A stretch of 25,070 nucleotides of DNA from Prevotellaceae bacterium UBA2757. GTDB lineage: Bacteria; Bacteroidota; Bacteroidia; Bacteroidales; Bacteroidaceae. The position numbers and the translations under genes were made by a program. Shown here piece by piece: positions 7,349 through 16,751 of this stretch (the first letter of the stretch is position 1; every line of letters starts with the position of its first letter). Location: positions 24,102-49,171 of the forward strand of contig DEJD01000058.1 of NCBI GenBank assembly GCA_002353215.1, given 5' to 3'. The notes below the pieces were generated by a model. That model was not told the origin of the DNA and ran no database searches. It saw nothing but the letters and a program-made list of their open reading frames with translations.

Positions 7349-8383
7349 TTAATCTGCAATATGTAAGAACCTTGTTACCTTGTTGACAAGGTTCTTATTA
7401 TTGTTTATATATGCATCAAGCAGACGGGTGGTTCCCTTGTCGTTCTGCGGAATAATGTCGTAGTCGGCTATGCAGGCTGGGATAAGGCATGAGTGTCCGG
7501 CACGGAGGAGGACACTGTCGCCAGTGGAACGAATCTGAATTTTGCAGTCGCCCTCAAGACACATGGTTACGATGAACGAATCGTACTTCATCAGGTTGCG
7601 GTGGAACGGGCGGTTTGTAGCCACTATGCGTACTGTAAAGAATGGAGACTCGATGCAAGGGTTCGCTTTCTGTTCGTCACTATTATATATAGTTCGATAT
7701 TCATCCTGCACATTGAAATCGATGGCACGGAGAGCCTCAGCAGTATGCAGTTGCCGGGGTTTCCCATCAAGTCCCGGACGGTTATAGTCAAAGATGCGGT
7801 AAGTGATATCACTGTTCTGCTGCACTTCCGCAAGGAGTATGCCTCCACAGATGGCATGAACACGACCGGCTGGCAGGTAGAACACATCGCCAGTCTTCAC
7901 ATCGTGTTTTGCGAGCACATCGCAGATAGTACCCTCCTCTACCCTCTTCACATACTCCTCCTTAGATATCTTTTCCTTCATGCCGGCATAAAGGTATGCA
8001 CCTGGTTTTGCATCGATGATATACCAGCATTCTGTCTTGCCGTTCTTCCCCACCTCACTGGCAAGTTCGTCGTTCGGATGCACCTGAATGCTGAGGTCGG
8101 CAGCTGCATCGATAAACTTAATAAGCAGAGGGAACTGTCCGTTGTACTTCTCGAATACTTCCTTTCCCAAGAGTTCTGCTCCATACTCCTTCACGACCTT
8201 ATCCAATGGCATACCCTTGAAGGCACCATTGCTTATGATGCTTACTGATGAGGGCACAACACTGACTTCCCAACTCTCGCCAATTGGTTCGTCGGTGAGG
8301 GTAAGGTTTTTGTATTTCTGGATTTGCTTGCCGCCCCATACGGTCGGATGCAAATTGGGTTCGAAGAGAAGTGGAGTGAGCAT
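7349..8383 (-). CDS. manA: Type I mannose-6-phosphate isomerase
   Basis: Zinc-dependent aldose-ketose isomerase interconverting mannose 6-phosphate and fructose 6-phosphate, which feeds GDP-mannose synthesis and mannose use. The 344-residue cupin protein is of the short bacterial (Firmicutes/Bacteroidetes) type. Predicted zinc ligands are visible: Gln100 and His102 in SIQVHPND, Glu118 in KTECWY, and His176 in LPAGRVHAI. The YRIFDYNRPG segment (195-204) matches the active-site region containing the conserved Arg. It is the last gene of the mdh-GH53-tamB-tamL unit, separated from tamL by 66 nt filled with an AT-rich repeat, so it may also have weaker or separate expression. Its final codons lie inside a perfect 12-bp inverted repeat that probably acts as a terminator. 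Confidence 0.95.
   Translation of the reverse strand: MLTPLLFEPNLHPTVWGGKQIQKYKNLTLTDEPIGESWEVSVVPSSVSIISNGAFKGMPLDKVVKEYGAELLGKEVFEKYNGQFPLLIKFIDAAADLSIQVHPNDELASEVGKNGKTECWYIIDAKPGAYLYAGMKEKISKEEYVKRVEEGTICDVLAKHDVKTGDVFYLPAGRVHAICGGILLAEVQQNSDITYRIFDYNRPGLDGKPRQLHTAEALRAIDFNVQDEYRTIYNSDEQKANPCIESPFFTVRIVATNRPFHRNLMKYDSFIVTMCLEGDCKIQIRSTGDSVLLRAGHSCLIPACIADYDIIPQNDKGTTRLLDAYINNNKNLVNKVTRFLHIAD
7364..7397. terminator. Hairpin terminator overlapping the 3' end of manA
   Basis: A perfect 12-bp inverted repeat (TAAGAACCTTGT at 7364-7375, ACAAGGTTCTTA at 7386-7397) has a 10-nt loop. On the plus strand it is followed by TTATTGTTTAT and lies 33 nt after the barrel-gene stop, a good position for termination. 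On the minus strand it falls within the last codons of manA, and the T-rich run comes only about 20 nt later. It probably serves both convergent genes. Confidence 0.7.
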
Positions 8384-8390
8384 TAGTTGG

Positions 8391-8449
8391 AAATGAAGAA
8401 TTAAAAATGAAGAATTAAGAATTAAAAATTAAAAATGAAAAATGAAAAA
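8391..8449. repeat. Dispersed AT-rich repeat in the tamL-manA gap
   Basis: The whole gap between tamL and manA is made of repeated AATGAAGAATTA / ATTAAAAATTAAAAATG units, ending with AAAAATGAAAAATGAAAAATT. It shares exact 18- and 19-base matches with the copy inside the S9 peptidase gene (280-297 and 292-310). The end of the peptidase gene (about 1370-1387) carries a shorter relative. No transposase or target duplication is visible. It separates manA from an otherwise overlapping operon. Confidence 0.75.
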
Positions 8450-10807
8450 TTAGAACGGATAACCTACTGCGAAGTGGAAGGCGACTCCGTCTTTCCAGAA
8501 ATTAGGGATGTTATAGTATCCGGACTTTCCTGTGTCCCATGGGGCATGGATGGCGATTCCGACATCGAGACGGAATACGAGGAATTCCATATCGTAACGG
8601 ACACCGAATCCTGTGCCGAGGGCTATCTGTTTCAGGAAGGTATTGGAACGGAGTTCCAGATTCTCCATTGGCGTGCCATCGTTCGATGAGTTTTTCCATT
8701 CCCAGACGTTACCTGCATCGACGAAGAGTGCTCCATGAAGGTTTCCGAACAACGGAAAACGGTATTCAGCATTCAGTTCCATGCGGATGTCTCCACTGTG
8801 GAGGAGGTAATAATTTATCTCAGGATTATAGAAGGCTCCAGGACCAATAGAACGGGTGGCAAATGCACGAATACTGTTTGCACCACCGGCATAGAACCAG
8901 TCGGTAAGAGGTATTGATCCGGAATTGCCGAACGGACGGGCAAATCCGAGGTATGCACGGGTAGCAATCAAACTGCGAGGGGTGAGTCGGAACTTGTTGC
9001 GCAATTCGAAGATAAACTTCAGGAACTGGCTATAGTTTTCAAAGACAAACGACTTTCCCTTTTCGTTCCACGACTTCCCTGCTATCATCTGTGCTGTAGC
9101 TATGACATTGCCGGCTTCCTTCACTGTTGCGCTGAAATTTGTAGTTACATTCAGGAAGGGATTGGAAGAATTGTCGTAATTGAATGTATATTGCATCGCA
9201 GGTGTATAGCGGTCGGACACCAGAATATTCAGAACTGAATTGTAGCGCTCCATTGCTTTTATATAGTCTATTGACACATCGCGCAGATTCAGCATATCGA
9301 TATTCAGAGGCGAGAAAGTATGCTTTATGTATTTCGAACTCTGGAACATATAATCGACTCCGAACTGGAAACGATTGAAGCGATATACATTGGCAATATT
9401 AGAACGGGTGAAAGATGCCGAAAACTTTGACGATGTAGGATAGCGATAACGCCTGTTGACAAAACCCGGGAAGGCAATCCAAGGTACTGTATAACCTAAA
9501 TCGACTCCGAATTCATAGGAATTTCTTTTGTTCACATCCATGCCCTGAGAATTAGACAAACGCCAATAATAAAGTCCGCGCAGAGTCATTGAGAGAGTTT
9601 CGCCACGATGGAAGGCATTGCGTTTTGCGAAGGTAAGAGCCAAGTCGGGACCGAACTGTGTATTGCTCTTGTATGTAAGGTTGAACTCGAGGGATGCATC
9701 GATGAGTTTATCCATTGTCAGGTTGATGCGGGAATCGAGTATAGTACATGTATCAGTCGTGTCGCGAGGTGTGAACGACAATTGCACATTTGAGAAGATA
9801 TTCATGCTGGAAAGGGCATTTATCGTCTGTGCCACCTGATCTTCGTTATACATACGATTAGAACGGAATTTGAGTCCGCGGTAGATAACCCTCTGTGACA
9901 CAGGCATCCGCTTACCCTGATAGGCGATGGTGAGGTTGCGGAACGACAGAGTGTCATCATAGCTCATCATGCGTTGGCGATTAGTGCCTCCGGAGAGTCT
10001 AAGTCCGTTATTCTGTCGTATGAACACTTCACGTTTTCCGAATTTCCACTGGCGCTTTGCCTTCAGAGGCATCTGTTTGTCGGCAATAACCAAGAGATTG
10101 ACCTTTCCCGGATTATTGAGTGAGTCGGCATAATACTGGATGTAATTTGTGCGATAGAAATAGAAACCATTATTGTGGAACTCCTTGTTCAGTCGTATTT
10201 TCTCGTTTTGCAAGTCCACTACAGAAAACTGATTACCTGGTTTCAGCAGACAATCTTCTTTCGTGGCCTGCAGGATGCTGTCCTCAATCTGCGGGAATAC
10301 ATATTTCACAGAATCGAGATAATGTGCCTGTCCAAGGGTTATGTCGTAGGAAATCTTCTTTTTCTTCGGGTCTTTCTGGTCAACAAGGTTGTATTTCACG
10401 TCTGCCCCAAAGTAACCAAAATTCTGAAGAATGCTCTTAGCCACTTTCACACGAGTATCGGGTGAAGCGGAACTGATGGTTCGAGGAGTGGAGGCGAAAG
10501 CATCAAAAAACCACTTACGGAATCCGGTCATCTTCTTGTTGACCATAGAATTGTATATCCACAATCCCACTGGTAGCGGAGTGCGAATGCTCGAACTACC
10601 AAAGAGAGAGTTGTTTGGAGCATAGGCCAACGAAGCTTCAGTCTCATCCAACGCAGCATCCTCGAGCGGGGCACCAGACTTGTCTTGTATATCTATGGAT
10701 TTGATACCTGTATATAGGTATTCACCCTCGGGCAAGTTGCTCGTGGTGGAACAGCTGGCAAAGAGTCCTAAGAACAAACAGATTAATATGTAATTAAAGT
10801 TCTTCAA
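8450..10807 (-). CDS. tamL: TamL, lipidated Omp85/TamA-family outer-membrane assembly factor
   Basis: A 785-residue Omp85-superfamily barrel working with TamB in translocation and assembly of envelope components. The start is a TTG (10807-10805) overlapping the tamB stop as TTGA; no ATG lies between it and the signal sequence, so TTG is well supported. The product starts MKNFNYILICLFLGLFASC, a lipoprotein signal with lipobox Cys19, as in the Bacteroidetes TamL variant of TamA. POTRA-like segments follow (about 95-265; for example KSILQNFGYFGADVKYNL). The barrel includes the Omp85 loop-6 signature as GGANSIRAF (Arg647) with RSIGPG after it. The C-terminus ends in aromatic FHFAVGYPF, the usual barrel-assembly signal. 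Overlap with tamB indicates translational coupling. Confidence 0.93.
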   Translation of the reverse strand: MKNFNYILICLFLGLFASCSTTSNLPEGEYLYTGIKSIDIQDKSGAPLEDAALDETEASLAYAPNNSLFGSSSIRTPLPVGLWIYNSMVNKKMTGFRKWFFDAFASTPRTISSASPDTRVKVAKSILQNFGYFGADVKYNLVDQKDPKKKKISYDITLGQAHYLDSVKYVFPQIEDSILQATKEDCLLKPGNQFSVVDLQNEKIRLNKEFHNNGFYFYRTNYIQYYADSLNNPGKVNLLVIADKQMPLKAKRQWKFGKREVFIRQNNGLRLSGGTNRQRMMSYDDTLSFRNLTIAYQGKRMPVSQRVIYRGLKFRSNRMYNEDQVAQTINALSSMNIFSNVQLSFTPRDTTDTCTILDSRINLTMDKLIDASLEFNLTYKSNTQFGPDLALTFAKRNAFHRGETLSMTLRGLYYWRLSNSQGMDVNKRNSYEFGVDLGYTVPWIAFPGFVNRRYRYPTSSKFSASFTRSNIANVYRFNRFQFGVDYMFQSSKYIKHTFSPLNIDMLNLRDVSIDYIKAMERYNSVLNILVSDRYTPAMQYTFNYDNSSNPFLNVTTNFSATVKEAGNVIATAQMIAGKSWNEKGKSFVFENYSQFLKFIFELRNKFRLTPRSLIATRAYLGFARPFGNSGSIPLTDWFYAGGANSIRAFATRSIGPGAFYNPEINYYLLHSGDIRMELNAEYRFPLFGNLHGALFVDAGNVWEWKNSSNDGTPMENLELRSNTFLKQIALGTGFGVRYDMEFLVFRLDVGIAIHAPWDTGKSGYYNIPNFWKDGVAFHFAVGYPF

Positions 10808-13800
10808 TTGTCAGTAGAATTTGGGAGTTTCTGAGTTTCCTGTTCACGCGTAGTGCTTTGAGTATTATCAGTACCAGAAGCTCCACGAGGCACTGGCCTT
10901 TCAGTTTTTTTCCTTCTGAAAATGAACAAATCGGTCACCTTATCAACTTTCTTTCGCAAGAGCAAACCGGCACCACTCTTATTAAGCACACCATCTACGA
11001 TGTTGTTGTAATCCTTTCCGTGGAACAGACGGATATATCTCGTTGCGCTATTGTCAAGTCGCCATTCGAGCGACACATCGTCGATGAACGAATTCATGCC
11101 CGACTGCTGATTCACATTCTTATTGCTCGACACCTTTCCTCCCACTACTACATTGAGGCGGTCGCTGAAGAAACGTTTTGTAAACTTAAACGAATAGTCT
11201 GTGCCTGTTTCTCCGTTTGCATAAGTAGTATTGTCTATGCCAACACTTACATCTACGACCTTGCCAAGAGTCTTGCCTGTGAGGTTGTTGATTTCGGACT
11301 GGAGGAAATTATTCAAAGCACCATTTGAAGCTGTACTGGATGCATTATTCGGAGACAGATACATACCAGTAGCCATCATAGCCACAGCCAATCTGTTTTT
11401 CTCTTCATCTGTAAATCCGGACAACTCATCCTTCACCTCTGCATCTTGCGGAGCATCGATGGTGAACTGCAAGCCCATGTCGGAAAGGGTGTTAGAAATA
11501 TGAACACCGACATCGAACGCAACACTTCTTGCTGTAGAGCCCTTACTACTAACCATTGCCTTGGTTCGTTCCGTAGCAGAGATATTCAGTGTAGGATTCA
11601 TCACATCACCATTGAAATCGATATAACTGCCCGTAGCAATATTAAAGGTTTTCAGAGGTATAATCGGAAGGGTGTATTTCATCTCACCTTCTGTAAAGGA
11701 TATTCTGCCTATGACATTAAGAACACCCTCAGGGGTATATGTCATTGTAACCTGTCCGCCACTGCGCAGACTTATATAACTCTGACGGTCGGCAGAGAAT
11801 TCGCAGTTGAACCTAGCACCTTCCTCCACTCTCAGAGACACCCTCATGTCGATGCCCATAGCCTGTGGCTTTACAACTGTAGTGTCGGGAGGAGCATTGA
11901 AATCGACAAAAGTGACTATGTCTTCCAGTCGGTCGCCCTGTGAGAGAGGTGTATCAGCCATGATATATGTCATGTCGGTTTTGCTCAACACATTCACCAC
12001 TCCACGCACAGACAGGTCGCTCATAGAACCATGGACACGGAAAACAATATCTCCATAGATGTCTCCGAAGAGCACAGCCTTACGGGTTCGCTTTGCCTCA
12101 ATAAGCTTAAATCCGTAACCATAGAGCGAAAGCGACATATACATATTATCAAAATCGGAGAAGTCGAAATAACCATCGAAATCGAGCGGAGTTTCACCTG
12201 CACCATATATCTTATAATGGTCGAACTTAATGCGGCTGTTTTCTATGTATGCAGTAGCATTGTCGAGGCGCAGGTCGAGTGAATACGGTTCGGAGAGCAC
12301 ATGTACATCCTGGGTTAGCACCTTGCCGTTAAATACCAGTTTGCCGGTAGGTCCCTGAACGAGCACATCACCGGTCATAGTACCGGAGAAACCGATAATC
12401 TTATCGGGAATGAACGGAGAGATAAGTGACAAAGGAATATCTGCCAACTGCAGATTTGCATCCAAGTAACCCTCTGGAGTCTCTGTGCTATAACGACCCT
12501 TCATAGTAGCTACAGGGGTGTCATTATAGTCGAGTGTTGCATCGACAGTATGCATATCTTTTCCTTCAGGCACATATACGATATTGGAATGCAGGTTGCC
12601 AACAGGCATTTCCTCATACACAAAATCCTTCAACGACATATCAGTCAGTACCTTAAACTGTTTATCGCGCACATCGTAAGCAGCATCGGCATTTAACAGA
12701 CCTGCCATCTGAGGTGCAAACGGCACTACCTTCACCAGTTCCTCCAAATTCAGATTCCTTATGATTGCATGAGCCATCTGTTCATTATCTTCATTAGGCT
12801 GCGCATGGACTGAGATAAGGCAACTGTCTTCTAGAGCCTGAAGTTCTACGTTTGCACTAATGAGTCCCATTTCAGGCGAAGCCTTCGGATTGGGTCGCGA
12901 CAGTTGAATCTGCACCAAATTATCCTTGTTCAGCTGGAACTTCTTATATGCGAGTATCGGCTGGTCGGGATAAAAAGTGATATTCACAGCTGAATCTACA
13001 GTCTGAGCATGGAGTCCGAGGTCGATACCCTTCTCTCTTTTCTTATTGAAGTATCGCAAGTGGGCATCAGCCTCTTTCGGATTCGTATAACCATCGAGCA
13101 GAGCCACGAATCCTGGCACCATAGGTTGGTTTTCGCAGATGACTGCAGCCTTATAGGTCATCAAGTCTGAATCCTGCTTTATAATAAAATATGTAGTGTC
13201 TATTCTGATAGTATCATACTGGAGAGCATAGAGGTGGCCGCGTCCGCTGATACCTGTTTCCGGGTTGGTTCGAGCTTTGAACGCAAAATCGGAGAAGGAC
13301 ATTCCATACTCTTTCATCAGTGGTGTTACAGGATTATCTCTTCCTGCATGAGCATCCACAAACATAATCGGGAGGTAGGTCTTCAGTTCGTACATATTCA
13401 CATTCCGTTCGTTCATCTGTTTAGAGAACATATCTCCCCATTTCATCGACTGATTAACGAATGTGAGTAAATTGTTTGGCGTACTGAATTTAAGACTCAA
13501 GTCGCCGGTATTGAAATTAATATCAGTGCTGTCAACAGTTGTGAGAGCCTTCAGCATAAACGAGTTAGTCTTGATAGAATCGGAAAATGTGTGGATGTTT
13601 ACGCCCTTTATATCCATATCGAACAGACAAAGCGGATGTTTGCTGCTCCAGTCAGCGAGGGAGAAGTCTGCAGAACCCTGGGTTCGTATAACCAGAGCAG
13701 TGTCGATGAGTCCCATAGCAAGGATGTCAGCATGGTCTATGTCGAGAGTCATACTTCCCTCAAAACTCTCCTTAGCGGGTTTTCCCTTCAAACGGTTTTC

Positions 13801-15438
13801 TATGATACTACCCACATTGGCATCCATTCCTATATCCGCCTTCAGTTGTTCGTTGTTGCATTTGAAGTCTGTATTCAGCACACCACGCGAAAGACTTGCA
13901 TCAGCAGCCATAGAACTTAGGTTTATCTTACCGAAATGTCCCTTGCTCAGAGCCATCTTAGCATTCATATATGTATTCCTATCGAGGAAGTCGAATCCTT
14001 GTCCCTTGGCACTCACTGTGCCGGTTATGTTGCATGACTCCGCCAAACCTGCCAGTTTATGAACGGCAAGGTCGCGAATACCTATATTAGCATCATAAGC
14101 AGTGGATTTCAAATTGTAAGCAGCCAGAGCAGCAACAGTTCCGCCAAATATCTGAAGGTTAGCATCTGTTGAGAGGTCGTCTTGATCTAACAGAGCTGAA
14201 GACTGCAATTTTGCAAATCCCTCAATAACAGCATCTAAAGTGCTCACTTCAAGATGCTGCATATTTCCCTTGGCTTCCACTGAAGCTACGATTGGTTTGT
14301 TTGGAAGGTACTGATTCAGTGTTTTATTCAGGTCTCGCGCATCTTTCTCTGGCAAGAATCCGAACGCAGCCGACTGTATGTCACCCCTTCCTATCAGAGC
14401 CTTTGCATTGAGCATCATCTGTCCTGGACTGATGGAATCGAAGGCTGTGAAGTCCATTTTCATCTTCATCTTCAGGCGTGACTCTTCTGTTTTCAGTGAA
14501 AGACGAGGGATGGAAAGAGAAACAGAATCCATCACTACTTTTCCCTTTGTCTCTACTACAGGTACAAAATAGCCTTCGCTCACCCCTTCCATAGTAGGAT
14601 ATACATTGGTAGCAATCTGATTGATAACCAACGAAAGGTCGCCCGTACCACTATACCGCAAAGAATCTATGTCTATGTTTACTTCCTTTGCTGTCACCAT
14701 CTGGTCGTAGCTCAATTCAGCATTGGAAATCTTGATTTCATCGACATTATACTGTTCTGCACCCAAGTCAATCAACCCATGCAGACTACCTTTCCCTATA
14801 TAAGCATACATGCTCATTCTGGAAGTATCTATCGGCATATCAAATCCCACACGAACATTATCTATTTGTATATCTCTCATGTCGATAACCCATTTCACCG
14901 GTTCCGAGACAGTTGTATCTACCGGCACAGAGTCAGCCATAGAGATATTCAAATCGGCATCTTCAAGTTTTGCATAGTTTAATACTGCGATTTCATCGAA
15001 TAAACTGGTAGTATGCGAAGCGAGTGCCAGTCGTCCGACATAACCTCTTACATTACATGTCTCGATGAGTTCGCGAGTATTCAGTTTTGTGTTTGTCAGG
15101 TGGATATCGTCGATTTCAACATGACCAGTGAACAAAGGTAAGAATCGCACACTCAATGCAAGTTCTTCTGCATCGAGTACAGTATCGCCTTCCTGAACAG
15201 CAAGCATACCATTCAGACTCAGGTCGAGCGGGCATTTCAGTCTGACAGCATCTATGTTGACCTGCATCTGCATTTCCTCGCTCAGAGTACTGGCTGCTTT
15301 ATCAACAGCCCATTTCTGCACAGGTGGAATATAAAGCAAGACAGATAATATAGCTAAAAGGACAAGTGGTGAGAGCACAAGACACAGTCCTATGCGCCAC
15401 ACCCATCCCCAGATGCTATATCGTCCAATCTTTTTCAT
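10804..15438 (-). CDS. tamB: TamB, translocation and assembly module inner-membrane protein
   Basis: A 1544-residue AsmA/TamB-type protein. An N-terminal membrane anchor (about residues 12-40, with LVLSPLVLLAILSVLLYIP) precedes a very long, repetitive beta-strand region expected to form a hydrophobic taco-shaped groove spanning the periplasm. The conserved C-terminal TamB domain (DUF490) is clear near residues 1240-1290: ISFTEGEMKYTLPIIPLKTF followed by NIATGSYIDFNGD. The last 60 residues are polar and basic (FIFRRKKTERPVP). Known TamB proteins pair with a TamA-type barrel and are implicated in barrel assembly and anterograde phospholipid transport. The ATG overlaps the GH53 stop (ATGA at 15438-15435) and its own TGA overlaps the tamL TTG, so the three are coupled in translation. 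Confidence 0.95.
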   Translation of the reverse strand: MKKIGRYSIWGWVWRIGLCLVLSPLVLLAILSVLLYIPPVQKWAVDKAASTLSEEMQMQVNIDAVRLKCPLDLSLNGMLAVQEGDTVLDAEELALSVRFLPLFTGHVEIDDIHLTNTKLNTRELIETCNVRGYVGRLALASHTTSLFDEIAVLNYAKLEDADLNISMADSVPVDTTVSEPVKWVIDMRDIQIDNVRVGFDMPIDTSRMSMYAYIGKGSLHGLIDLGAEQYNVDEIKISNAELSYDQMVTAKEVNIDIDSLRYSGTGDLSLVINQIATNVYPTMEGVSEGYFVPVVETKGKVVMDSVSLSIPRLSLKTEESRLKMKMKMDFTAFDSISPGQMMLNAKALIGRGDIQSAAFGFLPEKDARDLNKTLNQYLPNKPIVASVEAKGNMQHLEVSTLDAVIEGFAKLQSSALLDQDDLSTDANLQIFGGTVAALAAYNLKSTAYDANIGIRDLAVHKLAGLAESCNITGTVSAKGQGFDFLDRNTYMNAKMALSKGHFGKINLSSMAADASLSRGVLNTDFKCNNEQLKADIGMDANVGSIIENRLKGKPAKESFEGSMTLDIDHADILAMGLIDTALVIRTQGSADFSLADWSSKHPLCLFDMDIKGVNIHTFSDSIKTNSFMLKALTTVDSTDINFNTGDLSLKFSTPNNLLTFVNQSMKWGDMFSKQMNERNVNMYELKTYLPIMFVDAHAGRDNPVTPLMKEYGMSFSDFAFKARTNPETGISGRGHLYALQYDTIRIDTTYFIIKQDSDLMTYKAAVICENQPMVPGFVALLDGYTNPKEADAHLRYFNKKREKGIDLGLHAQTVDSAVNITFYPDQPILAYKKFQLNKDNLVQIQLSRPNPKASPEMGLISANVELQALEDSCLISVHAQPNEDNEQMAHAIIRNLNLEELVKVVPFAPQMAGLLNADAAYDVRDKQFKVLTDMSLKDFVYEEMPVGNLHSNIVYVPEGKDMHTVDATLDYNDTPVATMKGRYSTETPEGYLDANLQLADIPLSLISPFIPDKIIGFSGTMTGDVLVQGPTGKLVFNGKVLTQDVHVLSEPYSLDLRLDNATAYIENSRIKFDHYKIYGAGETPLDFDGYFDFSDFDNMYMSLSLYGYGFKLIEAKRTRKAVLFGDIYGDIVFRVHGSMSDLSVRGVVNVLSKTDMTYIMADTPLSQGDRLEDIVTFVDFNAPPDTTVVKPQAMGIDMRVSLRVEEGARFNCEFSADRQSYISLRSGGQVTMTYTPEGVLNVIGRISFTEGEMKYTLPIIPLKTFNIATGSYIDFNGDVMNPTLNISATERTKAMVSSKGSTARSVAFDVGVHISNTLSDMGLQFTIDAPQDAEVKDELSGFTDEEKNRLAVAMMATGMYLSPNNASSTASNGALNNFLQSEINNLTGKTLGKVVDVSVGIDNTTYANGETGTDYSFKFTKRFFSDRLNVVVGGKVSSNKNVNQQSGMNSFIDDVSLEWRLDNSATRYIRLFHGKDYNNIVDGVLNKSGAGLLLRKKVDKVTDLFIFRRKKTERPVPRGASGTDNTQSTTREQETQKLPNSTDN

Positions 15439-16751
15439 CTTATGATAAATGAAACTCCACCACCTATATAAATTCCTTTAACACCCTTCTTTACTTTTCG
15501 TCCGGAAAGGTCGAACACTTCGTCTGTCTTTGATGTCTTTTTTTTCACAACTGGTTGCACAATAGAAGTAAGTATAGTAAGGAAGTTCTTCATCTTATAT
15601 AAAGCTGGCAAAGCACGATGAGTAGAATTGTTCCACAATCCGCGGTTCAACCAGGTATTCAACACTTTCTTGGTTTGACTACCATTTCCGTTCTCCTCAG
15701 CAAACCACCAGTAAAGGCCAGTCACATTAGTGTGCTGACACAATTCTCCAACAAGATTTTCCACATATGTCTGCTGACCGGAATGAGTAGCAGGCCAGGT
15801 AGTCTGCAAATCATATTCTGCATCAGCAGGATAATTGGAATAAACATAAGCAGTCTCCACGATATGCACCTCGCGTTGCGGAAAAGCTGTCTGCAAGCCA
15901 TCGAGTGTAGTTTTCAGCTGAGCCAGATCGCCGTGATAGAACGGATAGTAACTCAGACCTATGATGTCGTAGTCAACATTCAGATTGTTCAGATATGTGT
16001 AGAAGTTGACAGTTGCATCAGGCTCTGCTACTCGTTCTGTATGAATAATTATCTTTGCATTAGGAGTTTCGTTACGCACGGCTCTTGCACCTGCATCGAG
16101 AAACTTAGCCAGTCGTTCCCATTGCCAGTCGCATTCGCTCTGCAACAGTTTCGGATATACCTTATCGTAGTCCTTTCGCCACAGCATGCCGTAGCTTATC
16201 TCATTTCCTAACTGCACATAATCAGGACAAGCGCCATACTCAACCAATGCCTTCAAACAGTCAGCCGTGTACTTATTCACTAATTCCCATACGGTTCCAT
16301 CGTTCAGATTATCAAGATCGACTATTTTTTCCAAATCATACCAACTCTTAGGAATAGCCTGATTTGCAGGGTCGGCCCACGAATCGCTATAATGGAAATC
16401 AAGGAGGAATTTCAGTCCGGCATCTTTTATACGTTTGCCAAACTGTTTAACATAGTCAAGGTCTTGACACACACTTGGGTCAGTACCGTCGGGACCTACA
16501 AACAATCTCACACGAACAGCATTCATCCCAGCCTCTGTCTTCACATAGGAAAGAACATCCGATATGGCATTGTTACCATTCTGTGGATAATAGGCCGTTC
16601 CAGCAGCTTCATAGGCTGGCAACAAAGACAAATCGGCACCAAGCACTCGGTTTTGCGCCGGAGCCTTAGTGCACAATATAGATAGCAAAGAAGCTAAAAC
16701 GAAGATAAAGGGAAGATGTCCTCCCTTTATCCTCTTGATATATTTTCTCAT
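15435..16751 (-). CDS. GH53 arabinogalactan endo-beta-1,4-galactanase, secreted
   Basis: Endo-acting hydrolase of beta-1,4-galactan side chains of pectin and arabinogalactan. I place the start at 16751, where ATG overlaps the mdh stop (TAATG); an upstream ATG at 16778 would overlap mdh by 28 nt and spoil the signal peptide. The 438-residue product has a signal peptide (KRIKGGH, then LPFIFVLASLLSILC, cleavage near KAPAQ). The TIM-barrel shows GH53 landmarks: VLGADLSLLP, VRVRLFV, FLLDFHYSDSWADP (residues 116-129), acid/base Glu184 in QLGNEIS and nucleophile Glu299 in VETAY. The final 27 residues (EVFDLSGRKV, KGIYI) resemble C-terminal sorting or secretion tails of Prevotella exported proteins. 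It is not in a polysaccharide-utilisation locus: no SusC/SusD is nearby. Confidence 0.93.
   Translation of the reverse strand: MRKYIKRIKGGHLPFIFVLASLLSILCTKAPAQNRVLGADLSLLPAYEAAGTAYYPQNGNNAISDVLSYVKTEAGMNAVRVRLFVGPDGTDPSVCQDLDYVKQFGKRIKDAGLKFLLDFHYSDSWADPANQAIPKSWYDLEKIVDLDNLNDGTVWELVNKYTADCLKALVEYGACPDYVQLGNEISYGMLWRKDYDKVYPKLLQSECDWQWERLAKFLDAGARAVRNETPNAKIIIHTERVAEPDATVNFYTYLNNLNVDYDIIGLSYYPFYHGDLAQLKTTLDGLQTAFPQREVHIVETAYVYSNYPADAEYDLQTTWPATHSGQQTYVENLVGELCQHTNVTGLYWWFAEENGNGSQTKKVLNTWLNRGLWNNSTHRALPALYKMKNFLTILTSIVQPVVKKKTSKTDEVFDLSGRKVKKGVKGIYIGGGVSFIIR

Noticed and set aside
8391..8449. CRISPR array or insertion sequence in the tamL-manA gap
   Set aside because: The units are short, irregular and AT-only, without unique spacers, terminal inverted repeats or a transposase. 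It is better described as a dispersed simple repeat.
8435..8689. Small plus-strand frame across the tamL 3' end
   Set aside because: Antisense to the tamL barrel end, beginning in the AT-rich repeat. No promoter or conserved feature is seen.
15435..16751. Polysaccharide-utilisation locus around the GH53 gene
   Set aside because: No SusC/SusD, sulfatase, other glycoside hydrolase or hybrid regulator is present. Neighbours are mdh and the TAM genes.
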